A stretch of 64,000 nucleotides of DNA. Origin: Gari tellinella. Lineage: Eukaryota > Mollusca > Bivalvia > Cardiida > Psammobiidae. Below, piece by piece: positions 42,421 through 53,274 of the stretch. A program made the translations under genes and the position numbers. Under the pieces are notes generated by a model. That model was not told the origin of the DNA, did no database searches, and saw nothing but the letters and a program-made list of their open reading frames with translations. Each line of letters starts with the position of its first letter. The stretch's first letter is position 1. The stretch covers positions 87,602,198 to 87,666,197 of the forward strand of contig OV277859.1 in the NCBI GenBank assembly GCA_922989275.2, written 5' to 3'.

Positions 42421-42630
42421 AGTCCAACCTTATTGAGCTACCTTTCTTTGAAGAAACATGCATGTAATTGTAGACCAGCAACTGTTAAATACAGGATAGA
42501 TATAATACAGAAAGCTCCTAGCTCATGCAGTAGCTTTCTGCATTATTTTTATCCTGCATTTAGAGACCACCTGTATGAGAGACTGCTAATTGGCATTGTA
42601 TTTATTGGTCGTTAAATACAAGTTTGACTG
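42421..42630 (+). mobile_element. C-like TA MITE variant
   Basis: Left ...AGTCCAACCTTATTGAGC, right TACAAGTTTGACTG plus TA. Hairpin ATACAGAAAGCTCCTAGCTC / GTAGCTTTCTGCATTATTTT. Confidence 0.6.
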
Positions 42631-42663
42631 TATACTCTATATTTGAATATAACCTGAACCATG

Positions 42664-42795
42664 TTAATAAGCATTTGTGTTGAGTCTGAGATAGTTCTCA
42701 AGAATTTGATTGGTCAGATTTGAGCCTATGCTCAAATCTGACCAATCAAATGCTTGACAACAATCTCAGACTCATCTTTAGCACTTGAAAACCTT
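42664..42795. mobile_element. G-family palindromic MITE
   Basis: AATTTGATTGGTCAGATTTG / CAAATCTGACCAATCAAATG with wider inverted arms (GAGTCTGAGATAGTTCTC / GACAACAATCTCAGACTC). Confidence 0.8.
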
Positions 42796-43054
42796 GGGGC
42801 CTGATGTATTTTAGTTGCCTCCAATTACTATGAATCTGTATCTCTGAAAAATTCCATTTATGATTCTGTGATAGTAATATTATGTATGTAAATCATGTGT
42901 TGATGTGTTTTGGTGATTGCGTCATAATCTTTTGTTTTGATCAGCAAATTCTGAAATAAATTCTGTTAATTTCAAGTAGATAGTTTCGCTTTGTCCATCT
43001 TCCCTCCCCTTGTAACTCTTATAATGATAACAGCGACTTGGCTTACATACGCTT

Positions 43055-43321
43055 GTAAACAGTGTAGATCCAGATCAGATACCGTGTAATATAGGGTCTG
43101 ATCTGGGTCCAAGCTGTTTGCAACTCATCTTCAACCTTTCGTCAGTTTGAAAAGCTTAAAACCGATTTTTGATTTATTTTCACAAACAATAATATATTTG
43201 AAGCAGATGACAATTCAGCATGAAAAGGATTAAAGAATGTCACTGAGATGTCACCTGTATTTTATACCTGTATAATCAATTAGCCTTCCTTTTAGTGGCC
43301 ATAATATAGAGGTTTATACAA
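43055..43321. repeat. Hairpin cassette and a C right-end fragment
   Basis: 43055-43120: TAAACAGTGTAGATCCAGAT / ATCTGGGTCCAAGCTGTTTG. 43250-43321: the right part of C (GTCACCTGTATTTTATACC ... ATATAGAGGTTTATAC). Confidence 0.6.
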
Positions 43322-43620
43322 CAGGGAAAGCAACTCATTAAAGAAAGCAATGAAGTATAGTATAGTTTGCTTCCCCTGAACCACAGGAAAATACATGTAC
43401 AATGTACACAATAAACTATTCTGGTTCCTGTACCTTTCATTATATAGACCGATTTTTTTCACATGGCAGGGCGGAGCTAACCTTTGGCAAACAATAAACT
43501 AATTAGCATTTGGTTTTAGGCGTGTTAGGTTTAGTTCCAAGTTATATCGTTATTTACCGATATTTTCAACATGGAGAAACGCACGGGCGTGCTGCCATAT
43601 CCACGTGAAAAAGGTTTGTA

Positions 43621-44113
43621 CAGTGCTCCCTCTCTACAACAACACCAAACGGGAGACAAAGATTGCGTGTGTTGTTCGGAGGGAGTTGTTATAGGGATAA
43701 TTGTCTCAATTAAGACTTGGTTTACATTTGCAAACAGCTTGGTTTTTCATGGTTAAAGTTGTGGGGTAAGTGTTGTAATGCACTAATACTACATGAAATA
43801 TTTGCATTAGGAAGCTGATATTTGGAATGGAGGTGCCCTGTGGGTTGAACATTGATGTAGTTAAAATTTTAAAAAAAGTTAAAATTTACTCAAAATTTCA
43901 CCTGTTTTGGGACTGAAATTTCAAAGTTAGTTATGGAGTAAGTGTTGTAATACACTTATACTACAGGAAATATTTGCATTAGTAAGCTGATATTTGGAAT
44001 GGAGGTTCCGTTTGGCTTGAATATCAATGTACTTATACACTTTTCTATTGATATTTACCTATTTAAGAAAGGTTTAATTAGGCGAGCTTTGCTGTTCTCC
44101 GACAGCTCTTGTT
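43621..44113 (+). mobile_element. D left fragment joined to an element IV 3' fragment
   Basis: 43621-43742 is the D left half (CAGTGCTCCCTCTCTACAAC ... GCAAACAGCTTGG). 43743-44113 has element IV-like units (AGCTGATATTTGGAATGGAG, repeated at 43812 and 43986) ending in GCTGTTCTCCGACAGC plus TCTTGTTC. Confidence 0.65.
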
Positions 44114-44232
44114 CATTATATTCCTTCTGTCCAAATGTCCCGCAACTAATATGTAATGTTGAGAAAAACGTCAGACGACAACGGTAAATTCCACTACAAA
44201 CTTAAGCAACCAACAATTTAGCGTTTAATCCC

Positions 44233-44326
44233 ACTGGGCACACGGCGTTGTTCCAACGTCGAAACAATGTTGATTTAAACGTTGCAACGTTGTTTCGCCG
44301 TTGGGACAACGTGTTTTGTGCCTGGG
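44233..44326. repeat. Palindromic repeat with CACTGGGCAC ends
   Basis: CACTGGGCACACGGCGTTGT and ACAACGTGTTTTGTGCCTGG are inverted around repeated AACGTTG units. An old MITE or dispersed palindrome. Confidence 0.55.
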
Positions 44327-44559
44327 TATTTCTTATATCTTCGACCGTTCTTATCGTTTCATTTCCCGTCGGCAATAGACAAAGTAAACAACCTCAGTTT
44401 AAAGCAACAACCCGTAGTAATACCTATCATATATACTTACCGTCAAAGAGTAATTAACATTCCAGTCTACCTCAACCTCGCCATCATCTTCGATGCTATA
44501 TGCATCGCCAATATTATGCCAAAAACATTCAAACTTACACCCTTTAAAACAATTCAAAA

Positions 44560-45130
44560 CACAGGTACTTGACACATACATCTAGATCTATTAACACCCC
44601 CCCCCCCTTTTTATTTTATTTTTTACTGTACATTGTACTTCTATTATAGATACAAGGTAAACAGGTCGTTAACTGTGAACATGTAACAGATCATCCCTAC
44701 ATACATTAATTGCCAAGGGGAGAGGACCGTCAAAACCACAGGTACTTGACACATACATCATACAACTATTAACCCCCCCCCCCATTGGGGGAGGGATAAT
44801 AGATCTAGATGTATGTGTCAAGTACCTGTGGTCACAACGACATAAAACTTTTTGATGCACAGTTTCGTTATAATTCACGTACTGTGGCGTTATTTGACGG
44901 AATTTGATGAAATAAAAAGTAGATATTGATAAATTAATCATTTCCCGAGGGTACCACAAGAGAATATCGGCGATCGAGTCTATTTTAGCATCAGTTTAAG
45001 TCGATAGTTAAGACTAGGTGTTGGATTGCGCTGTTTACCTTGTATCTATAATAGAAGTATAGTAAAAAAAAAAAAATTAAAAGGGGGGGGGGGGGTTAAT
45101 AGATCTAGATGTATGTGTCAAGTACCTGTG
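44560..45130. mobile_element. J-family element, 571 bp, 8-bp duplication
   Basis: CACAGGTACTTGACACATAC on both ends (inverted), flanked by ATTCAAAA (44552-44559) and ATTCAAAC (45131-45138). Long inner inverted arms include polyC/polyG and TATTATAGATACAAGGTAAAC. It contains a second J (44737-44830). 8-bp duplications suggest hAT. Confidence 0.85.
44737..44830. mobile_element. J-family element nested in J
   Basis: CACAGGTACTTGACACATAC ... GTATGTGTCAAGTACCTGTG, 94 bp and nearly all hairpin. Flanks GTCAAAAC and GTCACAAC are an 8-bp duplication with one mismatch. Confidence 0.85.
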
Positions 45131-45323
45131 ATTCAAACAGTGTACAGTTGACCTTGAACCATTCGACTACTCAGTGAAATAGTGTGTATATACGTACATG
45201 TAGTACTATGTCATAGTCCTGTGCAGTATAATCCAATGTATAAATATCCACTGCAGAACCTTCTGTACTGGGCTTGTCATGCATTTCATAAAGATACGTA
45301 TGTATTGTACATAGTGTTGCATA

Positions 45324-45551
45324 TTAACTCATTGAGCCCTAGAGACGCATATATGCGTCATTTACAAAACTGTGTACCATCGAATATTATGCTTGTCCTA
45401 TGCAAACAGTGAAGTTCCTGATCAGAGGGCTCCTTCACTGTTTGGCATTTTGCAATATATTACAAAAAACAACCCTAAATAGTCTAAAATGGACCAGTCT
45501 TTATTGCAAACTGGAATTATCCATTGGAAGTTCCAGGGGGTAATGAGTTAA
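45324..45551 (+). mobile_element. B3-type TTAA MITE
   Basis: TTAACTCATTGAGCCCTAGA ... GGGGGTAATGAGTTAA. The hairpin's second arm is truncated (AACAGTGAAGTTCCTGATCA ... CTTCACTGTTTGG). Confidence 0.82.
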
Positions 45552-45981
45552 CTTCCTTTTTGGATGGTCGCTTGCAGGGTTGACTGTGAACTGAAACATT
45601 GTTACGTTAAAGAAACATATTCCTGTTTAATCCAAATGTTTTATTGTTAGTCGTGATTGTATTCAGCCACCAACCAATAAGCAAATTTTGCTTTCGTTCC
45701 CATCCTAATGTATATTTATGTTTGATTATAAAATATGTACTATTTTGAAATAAAATATGTTTAAACTAAATTCCGATCTAATAATAAAAGAGCGTGCTGC
45801 CGCCCCCAAAGTTGAAATGCAAAGGTCGAACCTCCGCACTGCCAGGTAAATAAAATCGGCCTTTACAAGGACTTAAACCTTTCTCTTGCTATAAGCATAC
45901 TGTGAAGTGTGTTGAAAACAATGTAGACCGAGATCAGTCAAATCTAGGAGGGGATGCATGACTATGGTCTGCACTGATTTC
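45552..45981. other. No gene; hairpin remnant at 45910-45980
   Basis: AAAACAATGTAGACCGAGAT ... ATGGTCTGCACTGATTT is a decayed cassette. The rest is unclassified. Confidence 0.4.
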
Positions 45982-46338
45982 TTAACTCTTTCCTCCCTGA
46001 AACTCCAGTTTCCATTTAAGTCTACTAGTCCATTTCTGACTTTTAAGGGTTGTTTTTGTCAATGTTTTTGGATTATGACAAACAGCGAAGACCCTGATCA
46101 GAGGGCTCCTAGGAACCCTCTGATCTGGGTCTTCACTGTTTGCTTAGGATAAGTGTAATATTAACATGTACACTGTTTGCAAATTACGCCAATATGCGCG
46201 ACTAGGGTTCAAAGGGTTAAATGATCTGTCTGACATGAGTCTCCTTATGAAAAAGGTTGTCTTATTTGGGGAACAACGCAAGCGTTGTTGTAAGGAGTGA
46301 ATAGTTGTTAGGAGGGCCGTTGTACGATGGGAGCACTG
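45982..46338 (+). mobile_element. B-family TTAA MITE followed by a D right-end fragment
   Basis: B: 45982-46220, TTAACTCTTTCCTCCCTGAA ... GGGTTCAAAGGGTTAA with a hairpin. D right end: 46258-46338, GTTGTTAGGAGGGCCGTTGT ... GGGAGCACTG. The B may have inserted in the D, as at 18275. Confidence 0.8.
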
Positions 46339-46849
46339 TATTGTAATTATCATACCAGATTTATATAGCTCCCTTCTTACACAAGACGTGTGCGCTTTTT
46401 AAAAAGTGCTTGAAATGAAAATATAGACATGTACTAAAAAGACGAGTAAATACACAATGTTCTCAATTCAAAAAGAAACTGTGCACTTTGTTTTCTGTAA
46501 TTATTTCTGAAATACTATGTATTCGTTACCGAAATTTAGATCAGTTCACGAACAATATGGCAGTCATTTCAGCCGTTAAAAGTGGATGTTTATAAATGAG
46601 AAAAGACGAAGTGTTAAAAGCAAAGTTGCAAAGTAACTCTGAGAATCAGATTGTGTTCAGTTGGGAATTTTAAGTCAGTTTAGTTGTAATATAATGAAAT
46701 GTTTTGTCATCATCGTATTTGTCTATCTTTGATCATTGTGCAAGAGGCAACGAGACATCGCCGGGAATGAGACGTTGTCCTATCACTGAGTTTGCAAGTT
46801 CCATAATGGGTTTTCTCCTTAACCCGCGCGTGCGAGCATCATTGTGATT

Positions 46850-47380
46850 GCTGAAATCTGATTATTGTGGCAAGAGTTATCTACCCTTGATATACTTTGA
46901 AATGCTAGAAAAGGCTTTATATTTCAGTATTGTTTACGCTTCAGTTATCTGCCCTTGATGTACTCTACTATACTAGAATAGTTTGTATTTGAATGGATTT
47001 AGATTAATATGGGTGAAACTCTAAGGTAAAACTATCGGGCTTCTTTACAACGGGTGAGCGATATCAGGGCCGTCAAGTCTCTCTTATGATAATACTTGCA
47101 CACGATGTATTCAGCTGTAAGTTCTCCAAGGAGTTGGCAATATTAAAGAAATGGTTCTGGTCGGTTGCATAACTAGGTCAAAGGAGCTAAACATATATTA
47201 TTTTCAATGATATTGTCTGAAACCCTAGTCCACAGAGCGTAGATATTTGGCACATAACATCATTTACAGCTCCTCTATCAAGATTGTTCAAATTATATTC
47301 CTGGAGTCAAAAGTGATCCCGCCCCCATGACATAACTCTTTCTCTCTATTTTGTCAGCTATTCTCATGGGCCTCTTGTTT
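46850..47380 (+). mobile_element. 3' fragments of Helentron-like elements I and II
   Basis: 46850-47090 matches the 3' part of I (AGTTATCTGCCCTTGATGTA ... GGTGAGCGATATCAGGGCC). 47152-47380 matches the 3' part of II (GATATTTGGCACATAACATC ... GGGCCTCTTGTTTA). Both lack AGCTC ends. 46343-46850 shows nothing recognisable. Confidence 0.7.
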
Positions 47381-47395
47381 ATTTTTGCAAATATA

Positions 47396-48280
47396 TCATT
47401 TGGTTTTCAGTCTCTTTAAAACTATGTGACCATATATGTAATATTCACCAACAGTGAGCATAAACTGGTGGACTGATAACTCTAAGAGAAAGTAACCCGA
47501 TACAAGGCTTTCTGTGGCATTCAGATAATTCCCAGATAATTCCCATTTTGTGGTGTATCCATTGTGATAAGAGACATACATACCTGAATGCTACAGAAAG
47601 CCTGGTATCAGGTTACTTTCTCTTCCCATTTTGTGGTCGGACATTTTCTGCTGGTACTTGCTGTCTGCTAAATGTTTTACTTAATGCATGCACTTTAAAT
47701 TTATCACAGAAGAAATACTACCTTCACAAACAGGCTGCAACCAGATCACAAATTCCAAATAAAAGAGCTGTAGATCCAGATACACAGCTTATTAGTAACT
47801 AAAATATAATCATTGACATTTTTGTGTTAACAACACATTGTTTCATCTGATCAAGGGACTGATGTCAACAATACTCATTGTCACCATTTATGTAATATTC
47901 ACCAACAGTGAGCGATAAACTGGTTTACTGATATATTTCTATGTTGCCTAAAATATGTTTATCTGACCTCTTAATAAAATAGTAATTAAATTCAGATTAG
48001 ACTAACAGCTATGGTCAGAAGAGGACTAATTAATTTTTCGGATGATTAAAATTCATTGTGATAAGAAACATATACATATCTGAATGCTACAAACCGCCTT
48101 GTATCGCGTTACCCGATACAAGGCTTTCTGTAGCATTCAGATAATTCCCATTTTGTCGTCGCACATTTTTGCTGGTACTTGCGGTCTACTAAATGTTTTA
48201 CAATAACATGTTGAAACCAGATCTTAATACCAAATAAAAGAGCTGTAGATGCAGATACAGCCTATTAGTAACTAAAATAT
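47396..48280. repeat. Direct duplication of an unclassified repeat with a hairpin core
   Basis: 47436-47810 and 47890-48280 share TATGTAATATTCACCAACAG, CTGAATGCTACA, TTCTGCTGGTACTTGC-like and CCAAATAAAAGAGCTGTAGA. Each holds a hairpin. The second is tight: CGCCTTGTATCGCG TTA CCCGATACAAGGC inside TCTGAATGCTACA / TGTAGCATTCAGA. Confidence 0.65.
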
Positions 48281-48377
48281 AGACTTTAGAAAATAAGAAG
48301 CATAGAAATAGTTTCATGGTATTTACACATTGTTACGTCTTTTCAAGGAACTTTCAAGGAAATGACAATATTCTTTA

Positions 48378-48830
48378 AAGTCTACGCTGACTTATCTAAA
48401 TTCCTAGTGAATTTTCACCAAAAAACATGTTGTTTGGCTATATACATGTATATGCTATTAATGGGTCGGATGGTGACAAGTACTTTATTGCATAGATTCT
48501 TATCGCACTCAACCGCATCCAATACATCATCATCATCGGCCTCCGTCCGTCTCTGTAGACGATGGATTGCGCTCATTTGTTTTTGTTTTGGAACAGCGTC
48601 TGCGGTGGCTGTGAATACCAATCCTTGAGTGACAGTCCCTTGTACAATCCACGCAGATTAATATATATGCAATAACCTACACTTTAAGTCCTGATTGACT
48701 TATCTAAACTCCTAGCGGATTTTCACTAAAGCGTGTAATTTGGCTATATATATGATTCTAAGAGGTCGGCTGGTGGCAAGTAGCTTCTTGCACAGAGTAT
48801 TTCCGCACGCTACCGCTTGCAATATGAATT
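48378..48830. repeat. Second local duplication (about 140 bp)
   Basis: 48388-48515 and 48694-48815 share GACTTATCTAAA.TCCTAG, ATTTTCAC.AAA and GGTCGG.TGGTG.CAAGTA. No gene recognised. Confidence 0.5.
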
Positions 48831-49094
48831 TGAGCAACAGCCTACATTATTTAATTTACGCATAGTGTCTACCAGAGAAGACGTTGGAAAATAGGTCAAA
48901 CCCGGATACAGAATCAGTTAAAGTGAGTTTTATCTTTGGTGTTATCTGATTCCCCCAACGAATAACCCTTTTACCGTCGAAGTCGCATGAAGTCGACTTT
49001 GCCAACAGTTTAGTTTAGAGGACCTGAAGATGTTGCTGTCTGCAAGACCATTTCAAAGTTCTAGGTTTACGGTAATGTGACTTAATAAATATCG

Positions 49095-49325
49095 ATACTA
49101 GTGTCCAACAGTTTGGATCATGATCAGACCCCGAATCCAATGGTTATTTGCAAACTATTTTGATCTTGATCAAACGCATCGCAAAGCGACGTCTTTGCAG
49201 GATCCAAACTGTTTGACACTCATATTATAATTAATCTTTCAAAAGTGTTAAAGGCACGATTCCTTTAAATGCGTTTGAAAATTTGCAAATCTTAGGATTT
49301 TTATTAGCAACTTATGGAAGCCCTG
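49095..49325. repeat. Two hairpin remnants and an H right end
   Basis: CAACAGTTTGGATCATGATC (half), then 49151-49213 CAAACTATTTTGATCTTGAT ... GCAGGATCCAAACTGTTTG. 49249-49325 is H's right end (AATCTTAGGATTTTTATTAG ... GGAAGCCCTG). Confidence 0.6.
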
Positions 49326-49736
49326 TTTACTAAGCCATATTGTATGGATGAGTTGGGTTTTACAGTATCAGTCTCTCATTTTCCACTTATTGCGCTTTTA
49401 TTTCGTTGATGCCAAATCAGCCTAGGATGAAATTAATGACTGCAACATCTGATGTCGGTGTCCCAGGTGCGTTATTCACATTTCATTACCTGTATGACTA
49501 TATCGCAGAGTTTATTGATAAGGTTGTTTTGTCATGATTGCTTTGAACCGCTTCTGTTTGTTTTAACTGCTCATCTGCGTGGACAGGTCGTGATTTTCTT
49601 GCGCATGCTCCAATTTGATACATTGCTACTGCTATGAAACCGTCTTCTTAAAAACTGTAGTCAGTCATGTAAAAATAAAATTTAGATATTTTTTTGCAAT
49701 TTGACTGTTCAAGAAACATCAACAGCTATAATCCAA

Positions 49737-49801
49737 AAACACTTTTTATCCTGATCAGATGCAGAGTAACTCGGCGTCTGATCAGGATCTAGACATTTTG
49801 C
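49737..49801. repeat. 65-bp hairpin cassette, decayed outer arms
   Basis: ATCCTGATCAGATGCAGAGT AA CTCGGCGTCTGATCAGGAT still pairs. Outer arms are mutated (AACACTTTTT / CTAGACATTTTG). Confidence 0.65.
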
Positions 49802-49941
49802 AAATTCTAATTATAAGGTGTGCCTAGCATGATTAAGGTTCGTGAGTGCACAAATGAAATACGCGGTTAACAGTATTAACGATGGATTTATTGCAAAAAG
49901 AAATATAAAAAATACATGTTAATCCTTTTCATCATCAAATT

Positions 49942-51600
49942 CAGGGCTGTCATTTATCCGGATTTTTACGAAATCTTCGGATTTTTAGCTCACCTGAGCT
50001 AGCTCAGGGTGAGCTTTTGCAATACTTGAATGTCCGTCGTCCGTCGTGCGTCGTTCGTCGTCAACAATTTTAGTGTTTACACTCTAGAGGCCACAATTTT
50101 TATCCAATCTTTCTCACACTTGCTCACATTGTATATTACCATAAGAGTTCGGATAAGTTCGATTATGGTTGAAATCGGACTAATAGGTCAAGAGTAATCT
50201 ACCTTTGAATTGCTGAAAATGCCATATTTAAGGGTGTTTACACTCTAGAGGCCACAATTTTTATTCAATCTATCTCAAACTTGCTCAGATTGTATGTGAC
50301 CATAAAGGTTCAGATGAGTTGGATTATTGTTGAAATCAGACTAATAGGTCGAGAGTAATCTACCTTTGAATTGCTGACAATGCCATATTTAAGGGTGTTT
50401 ACACTCTAGAGGCCAAAATTTTTATCCAACCTATCTTAAACTTGCTCAGATTGTATATTACCATAAGAGTTCAGATGAGTTTGATTTTGGTTGAAATCAG
50501 ACCAATAGGTTGAGAGTTATCTACCTTTGAATTGTTGAAAATGCCATATTTAAGGATGTTTACACTCTAGAGGCCACAATTTTTATTCAATCTATCTCAA
50601 ACTTGCTCAGATTGTATATGACCATAAGAGTTCAGATGAGTTCGATTATTGTTGAAATCGGACTAATAGGTCGAGAGTTATCTACCTTTGAATTGCTGAA
50701 AATGCCATATTTAAGGGTGTTTAAACTCCAGAGGTCACACTTTTTATCTAATCTATCTCAAACTTGCTCAGATTGTATATGACCATAAGAGTTCAGATTA
50801 GTTTGATTATTGTTGAAATCGGATCAATAGGTTGAGAGTTATCTACCTTTGAATTGCTGAAAATGCCATATTTAAGGGTGTTTACACTCTAGAGGCAACA
50901 TTTTTATCAAGTCTTTCTCAAACTTGCTCAGATTGTATATGACCATAAGAATTCAAATAAGTGTGACTATGGTTGAAATCGGACCAATAGGTCAAGAGTT
51001 GTCTGCCCTTGAATTGCTGAAAATGCCATATCGAACAGCGTTTACACTCTTGCAACTACAGTTTTCAATGGATTTTGATTTTACCTGCACACAAAGTATA
51101 TACCTATAAGTTCTCAAAGGAGTGCAATTGTTGTTGAAATCTAATCATTGTGGCAATAGTTATCTGCCCTTGATATACTTTGAAATGCTAGAAAAGGCTT
51201 CATTTCAGTATTGTTTAGGCTCTAGTTATCTGCCCTTGATCTACTATACTAGAATTATGAGGTTTTATTCCAAAATTGTTTACATGCTATACTGGATTGA
51301 ATGGATTTAGATTAAAATGGATAAAATAGAAAGGTAAAGCTATCAAGCTTCAGTACAACAGGTGAGCGATATCAGGGCCTTCAGGCCCTCTTGTTATCCT
51401 AGCAGGTGGTAGATTTTTACGAAATCTTCGGATTTTTATCCTAGCAGGCTGAATGTAAAGCAGAATGCGTCCTTAGGTGGCCATTTTTATTTACACTAGA
51501 AACAAACTGTGGTGTAAAGGTACACTTCGTATAATCGCGCTTGACAAATAGAACAGTTGGCAATCTTAGGATTTTTCATGAGCAACTTATGGCAGCCCTG
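49942..51600 (+). mobile_element. H-family element split by Helentron-like element I
   Basis: CAGGGCTGTCATTTATCCGG on the left and CTTATGGCAGCCCTG on the right, flanked by CAAATT (49936-49941 and 51601-51606). The remaining interior has an A-type half hairpin (CAGGCTGAATGTAAAGCAGA). Confidence 0.9.
49987..51395 (+). mobile_element. Helentron/pearl-like element I, full copy, 1409 bp
   Basis: 5' hairpin AGCTCACCTGAGC TAG CTCAGGGTGAGCT, then CCGTCGTCCGTCGTGCGTCG. Six units of 161 bp (TTTACACTCTAGAGGCCA at 50076, 50237, 50398, 50559, 50720, 50881; a seventh start at 51041). 3' hairpin AGGGCCTTCAGGCCCT followed by CTTGTT. No ORF of note. Confidence 0.88.
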
Positions 51601-51728
51601 CAAATTTAATCACCTGCTTTAAATCCGGGACCTTTAAATCCATCGTCGTCGCCATTGTATTGCTGAATTTATTCATTTAAAAGTAAAAATTTAATCCAGT
51701 TTGACAACACAAACACTGATGCGAGAAC

Positions 51729-51793
51729 CAAACAGTTTGGATCCTGATCAGACGCCGCGTAACGCGGCGTCTGACCAGGATCCAATCTGTTTG
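51729..51793. repeat. 65-bp hairpin cassette
   Basis: CAAACAGTTTGGATCCTGAT ... GACCAGGATCCAATCTGTTTG with centre GCCGCGTAACGCGGC. Two mismatches. Confidence 0.85.
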
Positions 51794-53086
51794 CAAAGAC
51801 AACATAAGTAGCTTAAGGCAGTGAAAGGGTAAATACTAAATAGCTTTGGTAACTGCATTTGTTCAAAAGAATATTTCAATCGATACAGTTCATGCGGTTA
51901 AATACCGTACAATAGATACTTTTGATGCGTTGAAATTATACGCTTGTAATTGTATAAAGTCTGGCATAACTCGAGCAGCTTTACTGGAGTCCAACATACT
52001 CGTATTTCATAGTAAGAACATGACTAAGTAATGTTTTAACTTTAGAATACAGGTAATTTCGACTTAACCCTTTCCCTCATAGCCTGTTTCTAATTTCCAA
52101 GGTCCAAAAAATACAATTTTTATTCCAACCACAGGTGCCACCCTATATTTCCCACAAAGATACACCCTTGCACAAGTGAAAAATACAGAGAAAACAGGGG
52201 GTCATGTGGCATATAAGAAATTCTCTTTGCTTCAGTGACATGACTGGTGTTTTGCTACATTTTGAAATAGGCACCGGCTAAAACAGGGACATGTCACTTC
52301 AGCTCACATAATTTCTCCAAAATACCCATCTATCATGACAGAAAGTCTTTGTATCTATTCTCTAGCATCCATGTATTACATAAAAGGCTCAAATCAGTAC
52401 ATGTTTCTTGACAACAAGCTATTCTGAGGCAAAAAGTTTGGCACTATTTCTTCTACACCATGAAGCACTTCCGGTCTATTTGGTGGCCCTATACTTAAGA
52501 GAGACATTGTTTTCCTCTAATTTGCCTACTTTTACTCTTATATCCTATCTATAGGTATTAAGAAACAACACACAGTGTGACAGATGTCAGGTTCCACCAC
52601 ATTTAGTATTTTTAGACTGTTTTTGAAAAAAGTTCAAGCCACAAAATTGGCGGAATTTCAGCTTTTTTGCATTAAATTCAACGCGACTACTAAATCATTG
52701 TTTTCGCAACATCTAGACTTATTCGAACACTTTTAATTTATCTGAAAGTGTGCGGATAACCCTTTTTTTTAAATAAAAACAGCCTTTACCTGTAGGAAAA
52801 ATATTAAAACAGCAAAAATCACCCTTGACGTCTGTCCATGGCGGTAGTTGTTCTCAATGAAAAAAATGCATTTCTGGCAATTCCCCCCCCCCCCCCCCAA
52901 CAGCCTTTTTTCTGCTAAAAGAGCTTTAAAACAAAGATGACAGCTCTGAATAACATGGAATACATGCATTTGCAGTGAAAACATAATGAAAAAATATGTT
53001 TAGGACAGGTTTTAAGGAAAAGTGACAACCCATTGGTCTTGGACCTGGGTCGCAAATGACCAGGGCGGGCCATCACTGACCCTGCA
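51794..53086. other. No gene; unclassified repeat-like DNA starting at an A-type tip
   Basis: 52064-52100 starts TTAACCCTTTCCCTCATAGC but then diverges into sequence not seen elsewhere in the window. 52883-52899 is polyC. ORFs of 61-71 codons show no motif. Confidence 0.4.
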
Positions 53087-53274
53087 CTAAAACGTAGAAA
53101 AGAACAAGTTTTGGACAATTCTGATCATTCTTGTTTATCTTGGTGGCAAACAGTTTGGAGCCTGATCAGACGCCGGGTTACCCGGCGTCTGATCTGGCTC
53201 CAAACTGTTTGCAGTGAAAATAATAGTTTTAGGGTAAACGCGTTTATTGGGAAATAATAACAAATTCTCCACTG
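53087..53274 (+). mobile_element. E-family MITE, left end missing
   Basis: ACTAAAACGTAGAAAAGAAC ... AAATTCTCCACTG plus TA. 65-bp hairpin 53147-53211, centre GCCGGGTTACCCGGC. Confidence 0.85.

Noticed and set aside
48362..48628. ORFs on both strands (88 and 68 codons)
   Set aside because: Overlap a locally duplicated non-coding repeat; no motif, and the second copy does not keep the frame.
50060..51060. Regularly spaced direct repeats, superficially CRISPR-like or satellite
   Set aside because: The 161-bp units are contiguous, without spacers, and bounded by Helentron-like ends.
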